From Azoarcus sp. (lineage in GTDB: Bacteria > Pseudomonadota > Gammaproteobacteria > Burkholderiales > Rhodocyclaceae), in assembly GCA_031268685.1 (NCBI GenBank), contig JAIRWW010000015.1, positions 1-12,731 of the forward strand: a stretch of DNA of 12,731 nucleotides. Reading direction: 5' to 3'. The notes below the pieces were generated by a model, which did no database searches, was not told the origin of the DNA, and worked only from the letters and a program-made list of their open reading frames with translations. Below, piece by piece: positions 6,139 through 12,731 of this stretch. Position 1 is the first letter of the stretch. Each line of letters opens with the position of its first letter. Both the position numbers and the translations under genes were made by a program.

Positions 6139-7803
6139 ATGGCTCAATATGTCATGTCCATGCTCCGTGTGAGCAAAACCGTCCCGCCCAGGCGGCGGAT
6201 TATCGAGGATATTTCGCTTTCTTTCTTTCCCGGCGCGAAGATCGGCCTTTTGGGCTTGAATGGCGCTGGAAAATCCACTGTCCTGAAAATCATGGCCGGG
6301 GTGGAAACCGATTTCGACGGCGAGGTGCAGCGGCTCCCCAATATTTCCATCGGCTATCTGCCGCAGGAACCACAGCTCGACCCCGGCAAGACGGTGCGCG
6401 AGGAGGTGGAATCGGGTCTTGCGACGGTCATGGAGGCGCAGGCGCGGCTGGAAGCCATCTACGCCGCCTACGCCGAGCCGGATGCCGATTTCGACAAACT
6501 CGCAGAAGAGCAGGCGCAGCTCGAAGCCGTCATCGCCACATCCGGCGCGGGCAGCGCAAACCAGATGGAAATCGCCGCGGACGCCTTGCGCCTGCCGCCG
6601 TGGGAGGCGCAGATCGGTCAACTTTCCGGCGGCGAAAAACGCCGCATCGCGCTCGCCCGCCTGCTTCTTTCCAGGCCAGACATGCTGCTTCTGGACGAAC
6701 CAACCAACCACCTCGACGCCGAATCGGTGGAATGGCTGGAACAATTTCTTCAGCGCTTTCCGGGCACGGTCATCGCCATTACCCACGACCGCTACTTTTT
6801 AGACAACGCCGCTGAATGGATACTGGAACTCGACCGCGGTCACGGCATTCCCTGGAAGGGCAATTATTCTTCGTGGCTGGAGCAGAAAGAGGCGCGGCTG
6901 GAGCAGGAACAAAAGCAGATCGACGCCCATATGAAAGCCATGAAGCAAGAGCTGGAATGGGTGCGCGCCAATCCCAAGGCGCGGCAAGCCAAATCGCGGG
7001 CGCGGCTTGCCCGTTTCGAGGAAATGTCGAGTTTCGAGCACCAGAAGCGCAATGAAACGCAGGAGATTTTCATCCCTGTCGGCGAGCGCCTCGGCGACAA
7101 GGTGATCGAATTCAAGGGCGTCACCAAGGCGTTCGGCGACAAATTGCTGATGGACGGCCTCGATTTCACCGTGCCGCCGGGCGCAATCGTTGGCATCATC
7201 GGCCCCAACGGCGCGGGCAAGTCGACGCTGTTCAAGATGATTACCGGCCAGGAAAAACCGGACGCTGGCGAAGTCATCATCGGTTCCACGGTCAGGCTTG
7301 CCCATGTCGACCAATCCCGCGATTGCCTGGACGGCGGCAAAACCGTGTTCGAGGAACTCGCAGAAGGCCGCGACACGCTCACCATCGGCAAATTCGAGAT
7401 ACAGAGCCGCGCTTATATCGGACGTTTCAATTTCAAGGGCGCGGATCAGGGCAAGCAAGTCGGCAAACTCTCCGGCGGCGAGCGCGGACGGCTGCATCTT
7501 GCCAAGACCTTGATGGCGGGAGGCAACGTCCTGCTGCTCGACGAGCCTTCCAACGATCTCGATGTGGAAACGCTCCGCGCCCTTGAGGATGCTCTGCTGG
7601 AATTCGCGGGAGCCGCGCTCATCATCTCGCACGACCGCTGGTTTCTCGACCGCGTGGCCACCCATATTCTCGCCGCCGAGGGCGATTCGCAATGGACGTT
7701 TTTCGCCGGTAATTACCAGGAATACGAAGCCGACAAGAAGAAGCGCTTGGGCGAAGAAGGCGCAAAACCGAAACGGATACGGTACAAGCCGATTGCGAGG
7801 TAA
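6139..7803 (+). CDS. ettA: Energy-dependent translational throttle protein EttA (ABC-F ATPase)
   Basis: Encodes 554 residues, essentially the length of E. coli EttA. It has two ATP-binding cassettes and no membrane segment. Cassette 1: Walker A GLNGAGKS (39-46), an arm insertion (about 95-140), signature LSGGE (162-166), Walker B ending D186-E187 and switch H216. Between the cassettes is the charged helical P-site tRNA interaction motif (about 245-310), followed by the conserved EIFIPVGERLG segment. Cassette 2: Walker A GPNGAGKS (355-362), signature LSGGE (444-448), D468-E469 and H498. The family binds the ribosomal E site next to P-site tRNA and gates entry into elongation according to the ATP/ADP ratio. 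The arm and linker pattern points to EttA rather than Uup or an ABC-F resistance protein. The start ATG follows an ACAGG/CAGGAAAC purine stretch. It ends 66 bp from the convergent ygiQ. Confidence 0.95.
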   Translation: MAQYVMSMLRVSKTVPPRRRIIEDISLSFFPGAKIGLLGLNGAGKSTVLKIMAGVETDFDGEVQRLPNISIGYLPQEPQLDPGKTVREEVESGLATVMEAQARLEAIYAAYAEPDADFDKLAEEQAQLEAVIATSGAGSANQMEIAADALRLPPWEAQIGQLSGGEKRRIALARLLLSRPDMLLLDEPTNHLDAESVEWLEQFLQRFPGTVIAITHDRYFLDNAAEWILELDRGHGIPWKGNYSSWLEQKEARLEQEQKQIDAHMKAMKQELEWVRANPKARQAKSRARLARFEEMSSFEHQKRNETQEIFIPVGERLGDKVIEFKGVTKAFGDKLLMDGLDFTVPPGAIVGIIGPNGAGKSTLFKMITGQEKPDAGEVIIGSTVRLAHVDQSRDCLDGGKTVFEELAEGRDTLTIGKFEIQSRAYIGRFNFKGADQGKQVGKLSGGERGRLHLAKTLMAGGNVLLLDEPSNDLDVETLRALEDALLEFAGAALIISHDRWFLDRVATHILAAEGDSQWTFFAGNYQEYEADKKKRLGEEGAKPKRIRYKPIAR

Positions 7804-7811
7804 GGAGGCGG

Positions 7812-7829
7812 CGGCGGCGCTTGCCGCCG
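7812..7829. terminator. GC-rich hairpin between convergent ettA and ygiQ
   Basis: CGGCGGC (7812-7818), loop GCTT, GCCGCCG (7823-7829) forms a perfect 7-bp GC stem in the 65-bp convergent gap, 9 nt after the ettA stop. No T-tract is present on either strand, so it may act as a transcript-end stem rather than an intrinsic terminator. Confidence 0.35.
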
Positions 7830-7868
7830 GGACGCCCCCGCAATGGCCTCACCGCCACTTTTCAGTTT

Positions 7869-10013
7869 TCAGTGCGAACGGTGTTCCCTGCTCGAAAGCC
7901 GGGCCGATGCTCCGGAACGGTTTTCGATCCTGCCGCGCGGCACGAGGCAGTGCGGCCCGTTGCCGATGAGATCGGCCCGGCCCATTTTCACCAAGGCTTC
8001 GCGCAGCAACGGCCAATTCGCTGGATCGTGCCAGCGCAGGAATGCTTTGTGCAGCCGCCGTTGGCGTTCACCGCGCGCGACGGCGATGCGCTCCGGCGCG
8101 GGCACAAAGCTTTTCAAGGGATCAATGCCGCTGTGATACATCGCCGTCGCCAGCGTCAACGGTGTGGGGAGAAAGGTCTGCACCTGATCGGGACGGAAGC
8201 CGCGCGCTTTCAGCCATAGCGCGAGCTTCAGCATGTCCTCGTCACTGGCGCCGGGATGGGCGGCGATGAAATAGGGCACAAGGTGCTGTTTTTTCCCCGC
8301 ACGGCGGCTTTCGCGCTCGAAAAGGGCGGCAAAGGTATCGAAAGCGTCGATTGTGGGCTTCATCATGTGCGCGAGCGGGCCGGGTTCGCTGTGCTCGGGG
8401 GCAACTTTCAGCAGGCCGGAGACGTGGTGCGCGGCAAGTTCGGCTATGTATTCGGGCGAGCGCAGGGCAAGGTCGTAGCGCAGCCCCGAACCGATGGTGA
8501 TTTTTTTGACGCCCGGCACGGCGCGCGCAGCCCGGTAGAGCTCCACGAGCGGGCCGTGGCTGGTGTCGAGCCGTGTGCAAATCGCAGGCCAGACGCAGGA
8601 AAGCCGACGGCAGGCTGATCCGGCTTTTTCATCCTTGCATACCATGCGGTACATATTGGCGGTCGGCCCGCCAAGGTCGGTGATGTGCCCGCTAAAGCCA
8701 GGGCTGCGGTCGCGAACATCGGCAATCTCAAGCAGGATGGAGGCTTGCGAACGGCTTTGGACGATACGGCCTTCGTGTTCGGCAATGGAACAGAACGTGC
8801 AGCCGCCGAAACAGCCGCGCAGGATATTGATCGAGTAGCGGATCATCTCCCAGGCCGGGATGCGCGCGCCGCCATAGGCGGGATGTGGTCGGCGGGCATA
8901 GGGCAGGCCATGGACGAAATCCATTTCGGCAGTGCTGAGCGGCAGCGGCGGCGGGTTGAGCCATACGTCGCGCGCTCCCGGCCCTTCGCCGTGGCGCTGC
9001 CTCAGGGCGCGGGCGTTGCCGGGATTGGATTCGAGGTGGAAAACCCGCGAGGCATGGGCGTAGAGCAGAGGGTCGTCCTTGACCTGCTCGAAGGACGGCA
9101 GCCGAATCACGCTGCGCGCGCGAGCCGCAATGCGTGCGGCAGCTATTCCGCCGCCTGCGGATTGGACGACGGTATTGGCAGCTGTATCGGCAGCGGCAGT
9201 GGCAGTGTTTTTTTCGCACGCCCTGCTTTCGCCATAAGGATCGCGCAATGGATCTTCGGCGACGGACGCCGGGGAAAGCCGGGCATCCGCCGCCGTCGCG
9301 TTTATTTCCGTCCAACCATCGGGACGCCAGTCCGGGCGGGCCATAAAGGCCGTGCCGCGCAGGTCGCGGATGCCGCTTACGTCCTCGCCAGCAGCCAGCC
9401 GTCTGGTCAGCGCGACAAGCGCCCGTTCGGCATTGCCGTACAGGAGAATGTCGGCCTTGGCATCGGCCAGCACCGACCGGCGCACTTTGTCGCTCCAGTA
9501 ATCGTAATGGGCGATGCGCCGCAGGCTGGCTTCGATAGAGCCGATGACCACTGTCACGCCAGGAAAGGCTTCGCGGGCGCGTTGGGCGTAAACGGTCGCA
9601 GCGCGGTCGGGGCGTTTGCCGGGCGCGGCATCCGGCGTATAGGCATCATCGGAACGAATTTTTCGTTCCGATGTGTAGTGGTTGACCATTGAATCCATGT
9701 TGCCTGATGTCACGCCGAAGTAGAGCCTCGGGCGGCCAAGGGCGCGGAAAGCCTCGGCGGAGCGCCAGTCGGGCTGACTGATGATGCCCACTTTCCAGCC
9801 ATGCGCTTCGAGCAGCCGCCCAACGAGCGCCATGCCGAAACTCGGGTGGTCGATGTAGGCGTCGCCGGTGACGAGGATGATGTCGCACGCCGCCCAGCCG
9901 AGGCCATCCATTTCGGCGCGAGACATCGGCAAAAAAGGCGCGGACGCAGAAGGAGAAGGCGGCAGAATCGACGCGCCTTCCATCCCATCCGGCAAGGCTG
10001 CCCGCTGCGTCAT
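7869..10013 (-). CDS. ygiQ: YgiQ family radical SAM protein (UPF0313)
   Basis: Encodes 714 residues from the ATG at 10013, whose ATGA overlaps the ispF stop. A longer open frame continues to 10568, but that part is only the wrong frame of ispF. Seen: the YgiQ N-terminal segment ([20 protein letters not shown], about 27-46), [36 protein letters not shown], then an Ala-rich variable linker (about 236-300), and LPSFEQVK. The radical SAM core follows, with the [4Fe-4S] motif C401-x3-C405-x2-C408 ([12 protein letters not shown]) and [11 protein letters not shown]. The C-terminal third contains [31 protein letters not shown] and [22 protein letters not shown], all typical of the family. It is slightly shorter than the E. 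coli protein because the basic C-terminal tail is reduced. The substrate is unknown for this family. It is translationally coupled to ispF, last gene of the minus-strand run. Confidence 0.93.
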   Translation of the reverse strand: MTQRAALPDGMEGASILPPSPSASAPFLPMSRAEMDGLGWAACDIILVTGDAYIDHPSFGMALVGRLLEAHGWKVGIISQPDWRSAEAFRALGRPRLYFGVTSGNMDSMVNHYTSERKIRSDDAYTPDAAPGKRPDRAATVYAQRAREAFPGVTVVIGSIEASLRRIAHYDYWSDKVRRSVLADAKADILLYGNAERALVALTRRLAAGEDVSGIRDLRGTAFMARPDWRPDGWTEINATAADARLSPASVAEDPLRDPYGESRACEKNTATAAADTAANTVVQSAGGGIAAARIAARARSVIRLPSFEQVKDDPLLYAHASRVFHLESNPGNARALRQRHGEGPGARDVWLNPPPLPLSTAEMDFVHGLPYARRPHPAYGGARIPAWEMIRYSINILRGCFGGCTFCSIAEHEGRIVQSRSQASILLEIADVRDRSPGFSGHITDLGGPTANMYRMVCKDEKAGSACRRLSCVWPAICTRLDTSHGPLVELYRAARAVPGVKKITIGSGLRYDLALRSPEYIAELAAHHVSGLLKVAPEHSEPGPLAHMMKPTIDAFDTFAALFERESRRAGKKQHLVPYFIAAHPGASDEDMLKLALWLKARGFRPDQVQTFLPTPLTLATAMYHSGIDPLKSFVPAPERIAVARGERQRRLHKAFLRWHDPANWPLLREALVKMGRADLIGNGPHCLVPRGRIENRSGASARLSSREHRSH

Positions 10014-10501
10014 GCGGCGGCCCGTAGCAGCAACACCGCAACTTGGGCGGCAATGCCTTCGCCACGCCCGGTGAAGCCGAGTTTTTCGGTGGTCTTGCCC
10101 TTGATATTGACGTCCGCAGTACCGATGCCGAGGTCGGCGGCGATGTTGGCGGCCATTTGCGCCGCATGCGGCAGGATTTTCGGCTCCTGACAGATGATCG
10201 TGGCATCGACGTTGCCCACATCCCATCCAGCTGCGCGAACCCTGGCGAAAGCGGCGCGCAGCAATACGCGGCTGTCGGCACCGGCATATTGCGGATCGGT
10301 ATCGGGGAATAGACGCCCGATATCGCCAAGGCCGGCAGCACCGAGCAGTGCGTCGGTGAGCGCGTGCAACAGCACGTCGGCATCGGAGTGCCCGAGCAGT
10401 CCGCGCTCGAACGGAATTGAAACGCCACCCAGAATCAACGGACGGCCCGCCACCAGCGCATGCACGTCGAACCCTTGGCCGATGCGGAAAGCGGGCCTCA
10501 C
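10010..10501 (-). CDS. ispF: 2-C-methyl-D-erythritol 2,4-cyclodiphosphate synthase
   Basis: Encodes 163 residues, the normal length. It starts with GTG (10501-10499), supported by a strong AGGAGGA ribosome-binding site at 10514-10508 lying inside the ispD 3' end. The enzyme converts 4-diphosphocytidyl-2-C-methyl-D-erythritol 2-phosphate to the cyclodiphosphate plus CMP, the fifth step of the MEP isoprenoid pathway, in the cytoplasm as a homotrimer. Metal ligands are visible at the N-terminus: D12 and H14 in GFDVHAL, with H46 in [28 protein letters not shown] and the C-terminal [18 protein letters not shown] complete the family pattern. GTGA overlaps the ispD stop and ATGA overlaps the ygiQ start, so the three genes should be translated as a coupled unit. 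Confidence 0.96.
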   Translation of the reverse strand: MRPAFRIGQGFDVHALVAGRPLILGGVSIPFERGLLGHSDADVLLHALTDALLGAAGLGDIGRLFPDTDPQYAGADSRVLLRAAFARVRAAGWDVGNVDATIICQEPKILPHAAQMAANIAADLGIGTADVNIKGKTTEKLGFTGRGEGIAAQVAVLLLRAAA

Positions 10502-11226
10502 GGTTTTTCCTCCTGCTCGCCGTCCCCTTCCCCGCGATTACGCAGAATCCATTCGGCGAGACAGACATCGAACGGCCATGTCACTTTGAGGTTGGCTGCA
10601 TCGCCTTCAATCAGCTTGGGGCGCAGCCCGGCGGCTTCGATTGCACTGGCTTCGTCGGTGACACCGTGCGCGCTCTCCAGCGCGCGGCGCAGCATCACGT
10701 AGCGAAACATCTGCGGCGTTTGCGCCTGCCACAAGCTATCGCGCGCCACGGTGGCGGCAATACGCAAATGCTCATCGGCGCGCTTGAGCGTATCGGCCAC
10801 AGGCGTCGCCAGCAGGCCGCCTACATCGTCGTGCGCCAACTCGCGCATCAGTTTTTCGACATGCCAGCGCGCCAGACAGGGGCGCGCGGCATCATGCACC
10901 AGCACCCAGTCGGTGGCGCTCACTTCCGATGCAATGGCGCGCAGACCGGCAAGCACAGAATCGGCCCGCGTCGGCCCGCCGCAAAAAAGCGGCTTGAGAC
11001 GGGGGCCAAGGCCGCGCCAGTCGTGGCGCGCCCATTCTGCATCATCGACCGATAACACGACGAATACCCGCTCGATGCCAGGCACGGCGCACAGCGTAGC
11101 CAGCGCATGATGTATGAGCGGCTTGCCCAGCAATGGCAAATACTGCTTGGGCAACGCGGCTCCCATGCGCGCGCCGCTGCCTGCGGCGGGCACAAGGGCG
11201 AAATGACGGGTATCGAAACTCTGCAT
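10498..11226 (-). CDS. ispD: 2-C-methyl-D-erythritol 4-phosphate cytidylyltransferase
   Basis: Encodes 242 residues. It transfers CMP from CTP to 2-C-methyl-D-erythritol 4-phosphate, the third committed MEP step, and its product is phosphorylated by IspE before IspF acts. Seen: the nucleotide loop [10 protein letters not shown] (13-22) with [49 protein letters not shown] and the C-terminal [13 protein letters not shown], covering all conserved CTP and substrate contacts including the K after the glycine loop. The ATG at 11226 lacks a clear ribosome-binding site; 81 nt separate it from queE. Its TGA overlaps the ispF GTG by four bases. Adjacent ispD-ispF is a common bacterial arrangement, and both retain their own start sites rather than being fused as in some alphaproteobacteria. 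Confidence 0.95.
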   Translation of the reverse strand: MQSFDTRHFALVPAAGSGARMGAALPKQYLPLLGKPLIHHALATLCAVPGIERVFVVLSVDDAEWARHDWRGLGPRLKPLFCGGPTRADSVLAGLRAIASEVSATDWVLVHDAARPCLARWHVEKLMRELAHDDVGGLLATPVADTLKRADEHLRIAATVARDSLWQAQTPQMFRYVMLRRALESAHGVTDEASAIEAAGLRPKLIEGDAANLKVTWPFDVCLAEWILRNRGEGDGEQEEKP

Positions 11227-11307
11227 GGGGCGGATTCTACGGAAGCAGCGCGTAATGGGCGAATCAAAAGGCGCACAGCGGCCTCGCTTTTACGATCACG
11301 CCGGATT

Positions 11308-11967
11308 TCAACGCCTTCTTGCGTCTTTCCACAGCACCTTGTGCAGTTGCAATTGAAACCGCACCGGCAACCGGTCGCGCACGATCCATCCGGCCAGCAG
11401 CGCGGGATCGAGTTGGCCGGCAACCGGGGAAAGCAGCACAGGGCAGCGATCCGGCAGGCTGTGATCCGAGATTTGCTGCAATGCCCAGCTATAGTCGGCT
11501 TCGCTGGCGAGGACTATCTTGATTTCATCGTGCGCGTTGAGAAGTGCGATGTTTTCGAGGCGATTGCGCTCGGCTTCGCCAGAGCCGGGCGCTTTGAGAT
11601 CGACGATACGGGAAACCCGCGGATCGATGCCGCCGATGTCCAGCGCGCCGCTGGTTTCTAGGGAAACCTCGTACCCGGCGTCGCACAGGGCCGCGAGCAG
11701 GGCCGGACAGGCGGCCTGCGCCAGCGGTTCGCCGCCGGTGACACAGACATAATGAAGCGCATGTGCGGCGACGTCGTCGAGCACAACCTGCAAGTCGAGA
11801 ATTTCACCGCCGCGGAAGGCGTATTCGGTATCGCACCAGAGGCAGCGCAAGGGACAGCCGGTCAGGCGCACGAAGACCGTGGGCAAGCCCACCCGCGTCG
11901 ACTCTCCTTGCAACGAAGCAAAAATCTCGGAGATGCGCAGAGTGGGCGCCGCTTGCCCGGCGGGCAT
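11308..11967 (-). CDS. queE: 7-carboxy-7-deazaguanine synthase (radical SAM)
   Basis: Encodes 219 residues. It carries out the radical-SAM ring contraction of 6-carboxy-5,6,7,8-tetrahydropterin to 7-carboxy-7-deazaguanine, the precursor of preQ0 and then of queuosine in tRNA. Seen: the family N-terminus ISEIFASLQGEST (12-24), the [4Fe-4S] cluster motif C38-x3-C42-x2-C45 in TGCPLRCLWCDTEYA, and SAM-binding TGGEPLAQ (77-84). YEVSLETSGALDI and a DLKAPGSGE segment follow. The C-x3-C spacing is that of beta/gammaproteobacterial QueE. The ATG lies 3 nt after the cpoB stop and has no obvious ribosome-binding site, suggesting coupling to cpoB. The usual neighbour queC is not next to it; ispD follows instead. 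Confidence 0.93.
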   Translation of the reverse strand: MPAGQAAPTLRISEIFASLQGESTRVGLPTVFVRLTGCPLRCLWCDTEYAFRGGEILDLQVVLDDVAAHALHYVCVTGGEPLAQAACPALLAALCDAGYEVSLETSGALDIGGIDPRVSRIVDLKAPGSGEAERNRLENIALLNAHDEIKIVLASEADYSWALQQISDHSLPDRCPVLLSPVAGQLDPALLAGWIVRDRLPVRFQLQLHKVLWKDARRR

Positions 11968-11970
11968 CGT

Positions 11971-12699
11971 TCAACGTGCCGCTAAGTGCTGTTTTGCCGT
12001 TTTGGCCGCGTCGGACGAGGGATAGCGCTCGATCAGCGAATTCAGGGTGCGCCGGGCATTCCGCTGGTCGCCTATGGCAATCTGCCCATTGGCCAGACCG
12101 AGCATGGCATCGGGCGCGACAGAACTCTTGGGCCAGCGCGAAAGCACGGCATTGAAATGTTTGCTCGCGGCGGCAACGTCCTTGGTTTGCAGAGCTGCGG
12201 TACCGGCCCAGAAATAGGCATCGGGCAGGTTGTCGCTTTCCGGATGGCTGCCTATGAAGGTGTTGAATTCAGACAGCGCCTCGGAGGGACGGCCTTCTTT
12301 CAGGAAATTGAGCGCGGACTCGTAACTGCCGGAGGCCGCGCCGCCGCTGGCGGAAGCTGCCGTACTTTGTGCATTTGTTTCAAACTTGACCAGCCGGCTG
12401 TTGAGATCGACGTAAAAGTCGTGCTGCCGGGTCTTGAGCGATTCAATTTCGTTTAGCAGCGTCTCGACCTGCCCGCGCAGCCGGGCTACTTCTGCGCGCA
12501 GTTCTTCGTTTTGGCTGGCCAAATCGAGTTGACCATTGCTGACGGTTTCCATCCGTCCGTTAAGTTCCCGCTTCAATTCGTCGATCTGCTGGCGCGCGCC
12601 AGAATCGTCGAACAGCCCTGCCCTGGCAGGCCCGGCCATGGAGAAGGCCGCGAATATTGCCAAAGGCAGGAGGCATTTCGTCGCAAGATTGCTAGCCAT
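11971..12699 (-). CDS. cpoB: Tol-Pal system protein CpoB (YbgF), periplasmic coiled-coil/TPR protein
   Basis: Encodes 242 residues, a usual length. N-terminal Sec signal peptide is cut after ARA (residue 27). Next is a coiled coil (about 34-92, heptad-like EL, RL and LL spacing, with QNEELRAEVARLRGQ) that drives trimerisation. The conserved RQHDFYVDLNSRL follows (91-103), then a Ser/Ala/Gly-rich flexible linker (about 108-124). A C-terminal TPR domain (about 125-242) carries units starting YESALNFLKEGRPSEALSEF, AYFWAGTAALQTKDVAAASK and AMLGLANGQIAIGDQRNARR. CpoB acts with TolA and PBP1B to coordinate outer-membrane constriction with septal peptidoglycan synthesis. tolB and pal would be expected upstream, beyond the window edge at 12731. 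The ATG follows GAGAGTTGAGAC as a modest ribosome-binding site. Its stop is 3 nt before queE. Confidence 0.94.
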   Translation of the reverse strand: MASNLATKCLLPLAIFAAFSMAGPARAGLFDDSGARQQIDELKRELNGRMETVSNGQLDLASQNEELRAEVARLRGQVETLLNEIESLKTRQHDFYVDLNSRLVKFETNAQSTAASASGGAASGSYESALNFLKEGRPSEALSEFNTFIGSHPESDNLPDAYFWAGTAALQTKDVAAASKHFNAVLSRWPKSSVAPDAMLGLANGQIAIGDQRNARRTLNSLIERYPSSDAAKTAKQHLAAR

Positions 12700-12731
12700 G
12701 TCTCAACTCTCTGATTAAAAATGAAAAACTG

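Noticed and set aside
6799..7692. 297-codon open frame opposite ettA, plus a 232-codon frame opposite the carbonic-anhydrase-like gene (4834-5532)
   Set aside because: Both are antisense shadows of clearly conserved genes and lack plausible starts or motifs.
8685..9692. 335-codon open frame on the plus strand opposite ygiQ
   Set aside because: Antisense shadow in GC-rich coding DNA. The protein has no recognisable motifs, whereas the minus-strand frame has a full family pattern.
10014..10568. Open extension of the ygiQ frame that would give an 899-residue fusion
   Set aside because: The extra part is an alternative frame of ispF, which is intact with all motifs and its own ribosome-binding site. 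The ATGA junction and the YgiQ N-terminal motif place the ygiQ start at 10013.
11227..11307. Possible ispD promoter (TTGATT with TAGAAT on the minus strand)
   Set aside because: The spacing is about 22 bp, too long for a sigma70 promoter.

Overview
The window looks like a chromosomal segment of a Gram-negative proteobacterium, most likely a betaproteobacterium. The evidence is an outer-membrane TolC-family protein, a periplasmic CpoB (YbgF) followed directly by queE, MEP-pathway genes, and GC-rich coding sequence throughout. The class assignment is inferred from gene order and protein character; no database search was made. I see no rRNA, tRNA, CRISPR array, insertion sequence, integrase or phage gene.

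Left part (1-4550), mixed strands: the 3' part of a TolC-family outer-membrane channel gene (+); a small secreted aromatic-rich protein that resembles a carbohydrate-binding beta-sandwich (-); a divergent AT-rich intergenic region of about 400 bp with striking dyad symmetries; an RpfG-like receiver/HD-GYP response regulator that probably degrades c-di-GMP (+); and, convergent to it, an SsuA-type sulfonate-binding protein (-) without its permease or ATPase.

Middle (4550-7803), + strand: a 365-bp intergenic region with a near-consensus sigma70 promoter, then a gamma-class carbonic anhydrase-like protein overlapping an NlpC/P60 lipoprotein gene, then the ABC-F translation factor EttA.

Right part (7869-12699), all on the - strand and read right to left: cpoB, queE, ispD, ispF, ygiQ. 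cpoB-queE are 3 nt apart. ispD-ispF-ygiQ are joined by GTGA and ATGA stop/start overlaps and are almost certainly co-translated. QueE makes the 7-deazaguanine precursor of queuosine, IspD and IspF are consecutive MEP isoprenoid enzymes, and YgiQ is a radical-SAM protein of unknown function.

Most of the window is ordinary housekeeping sequence. The part most worth a second look is the 1366-3478 neighbourhood: an unfamiliar secreted protein and an HD-GYP regulator transcribed divergently from a region holding a CRP/Clp-type palindrome nested in a larger dyad with repeated AT-rich arms. No whole new multi-gene system could be demonstrated from sequence alone.
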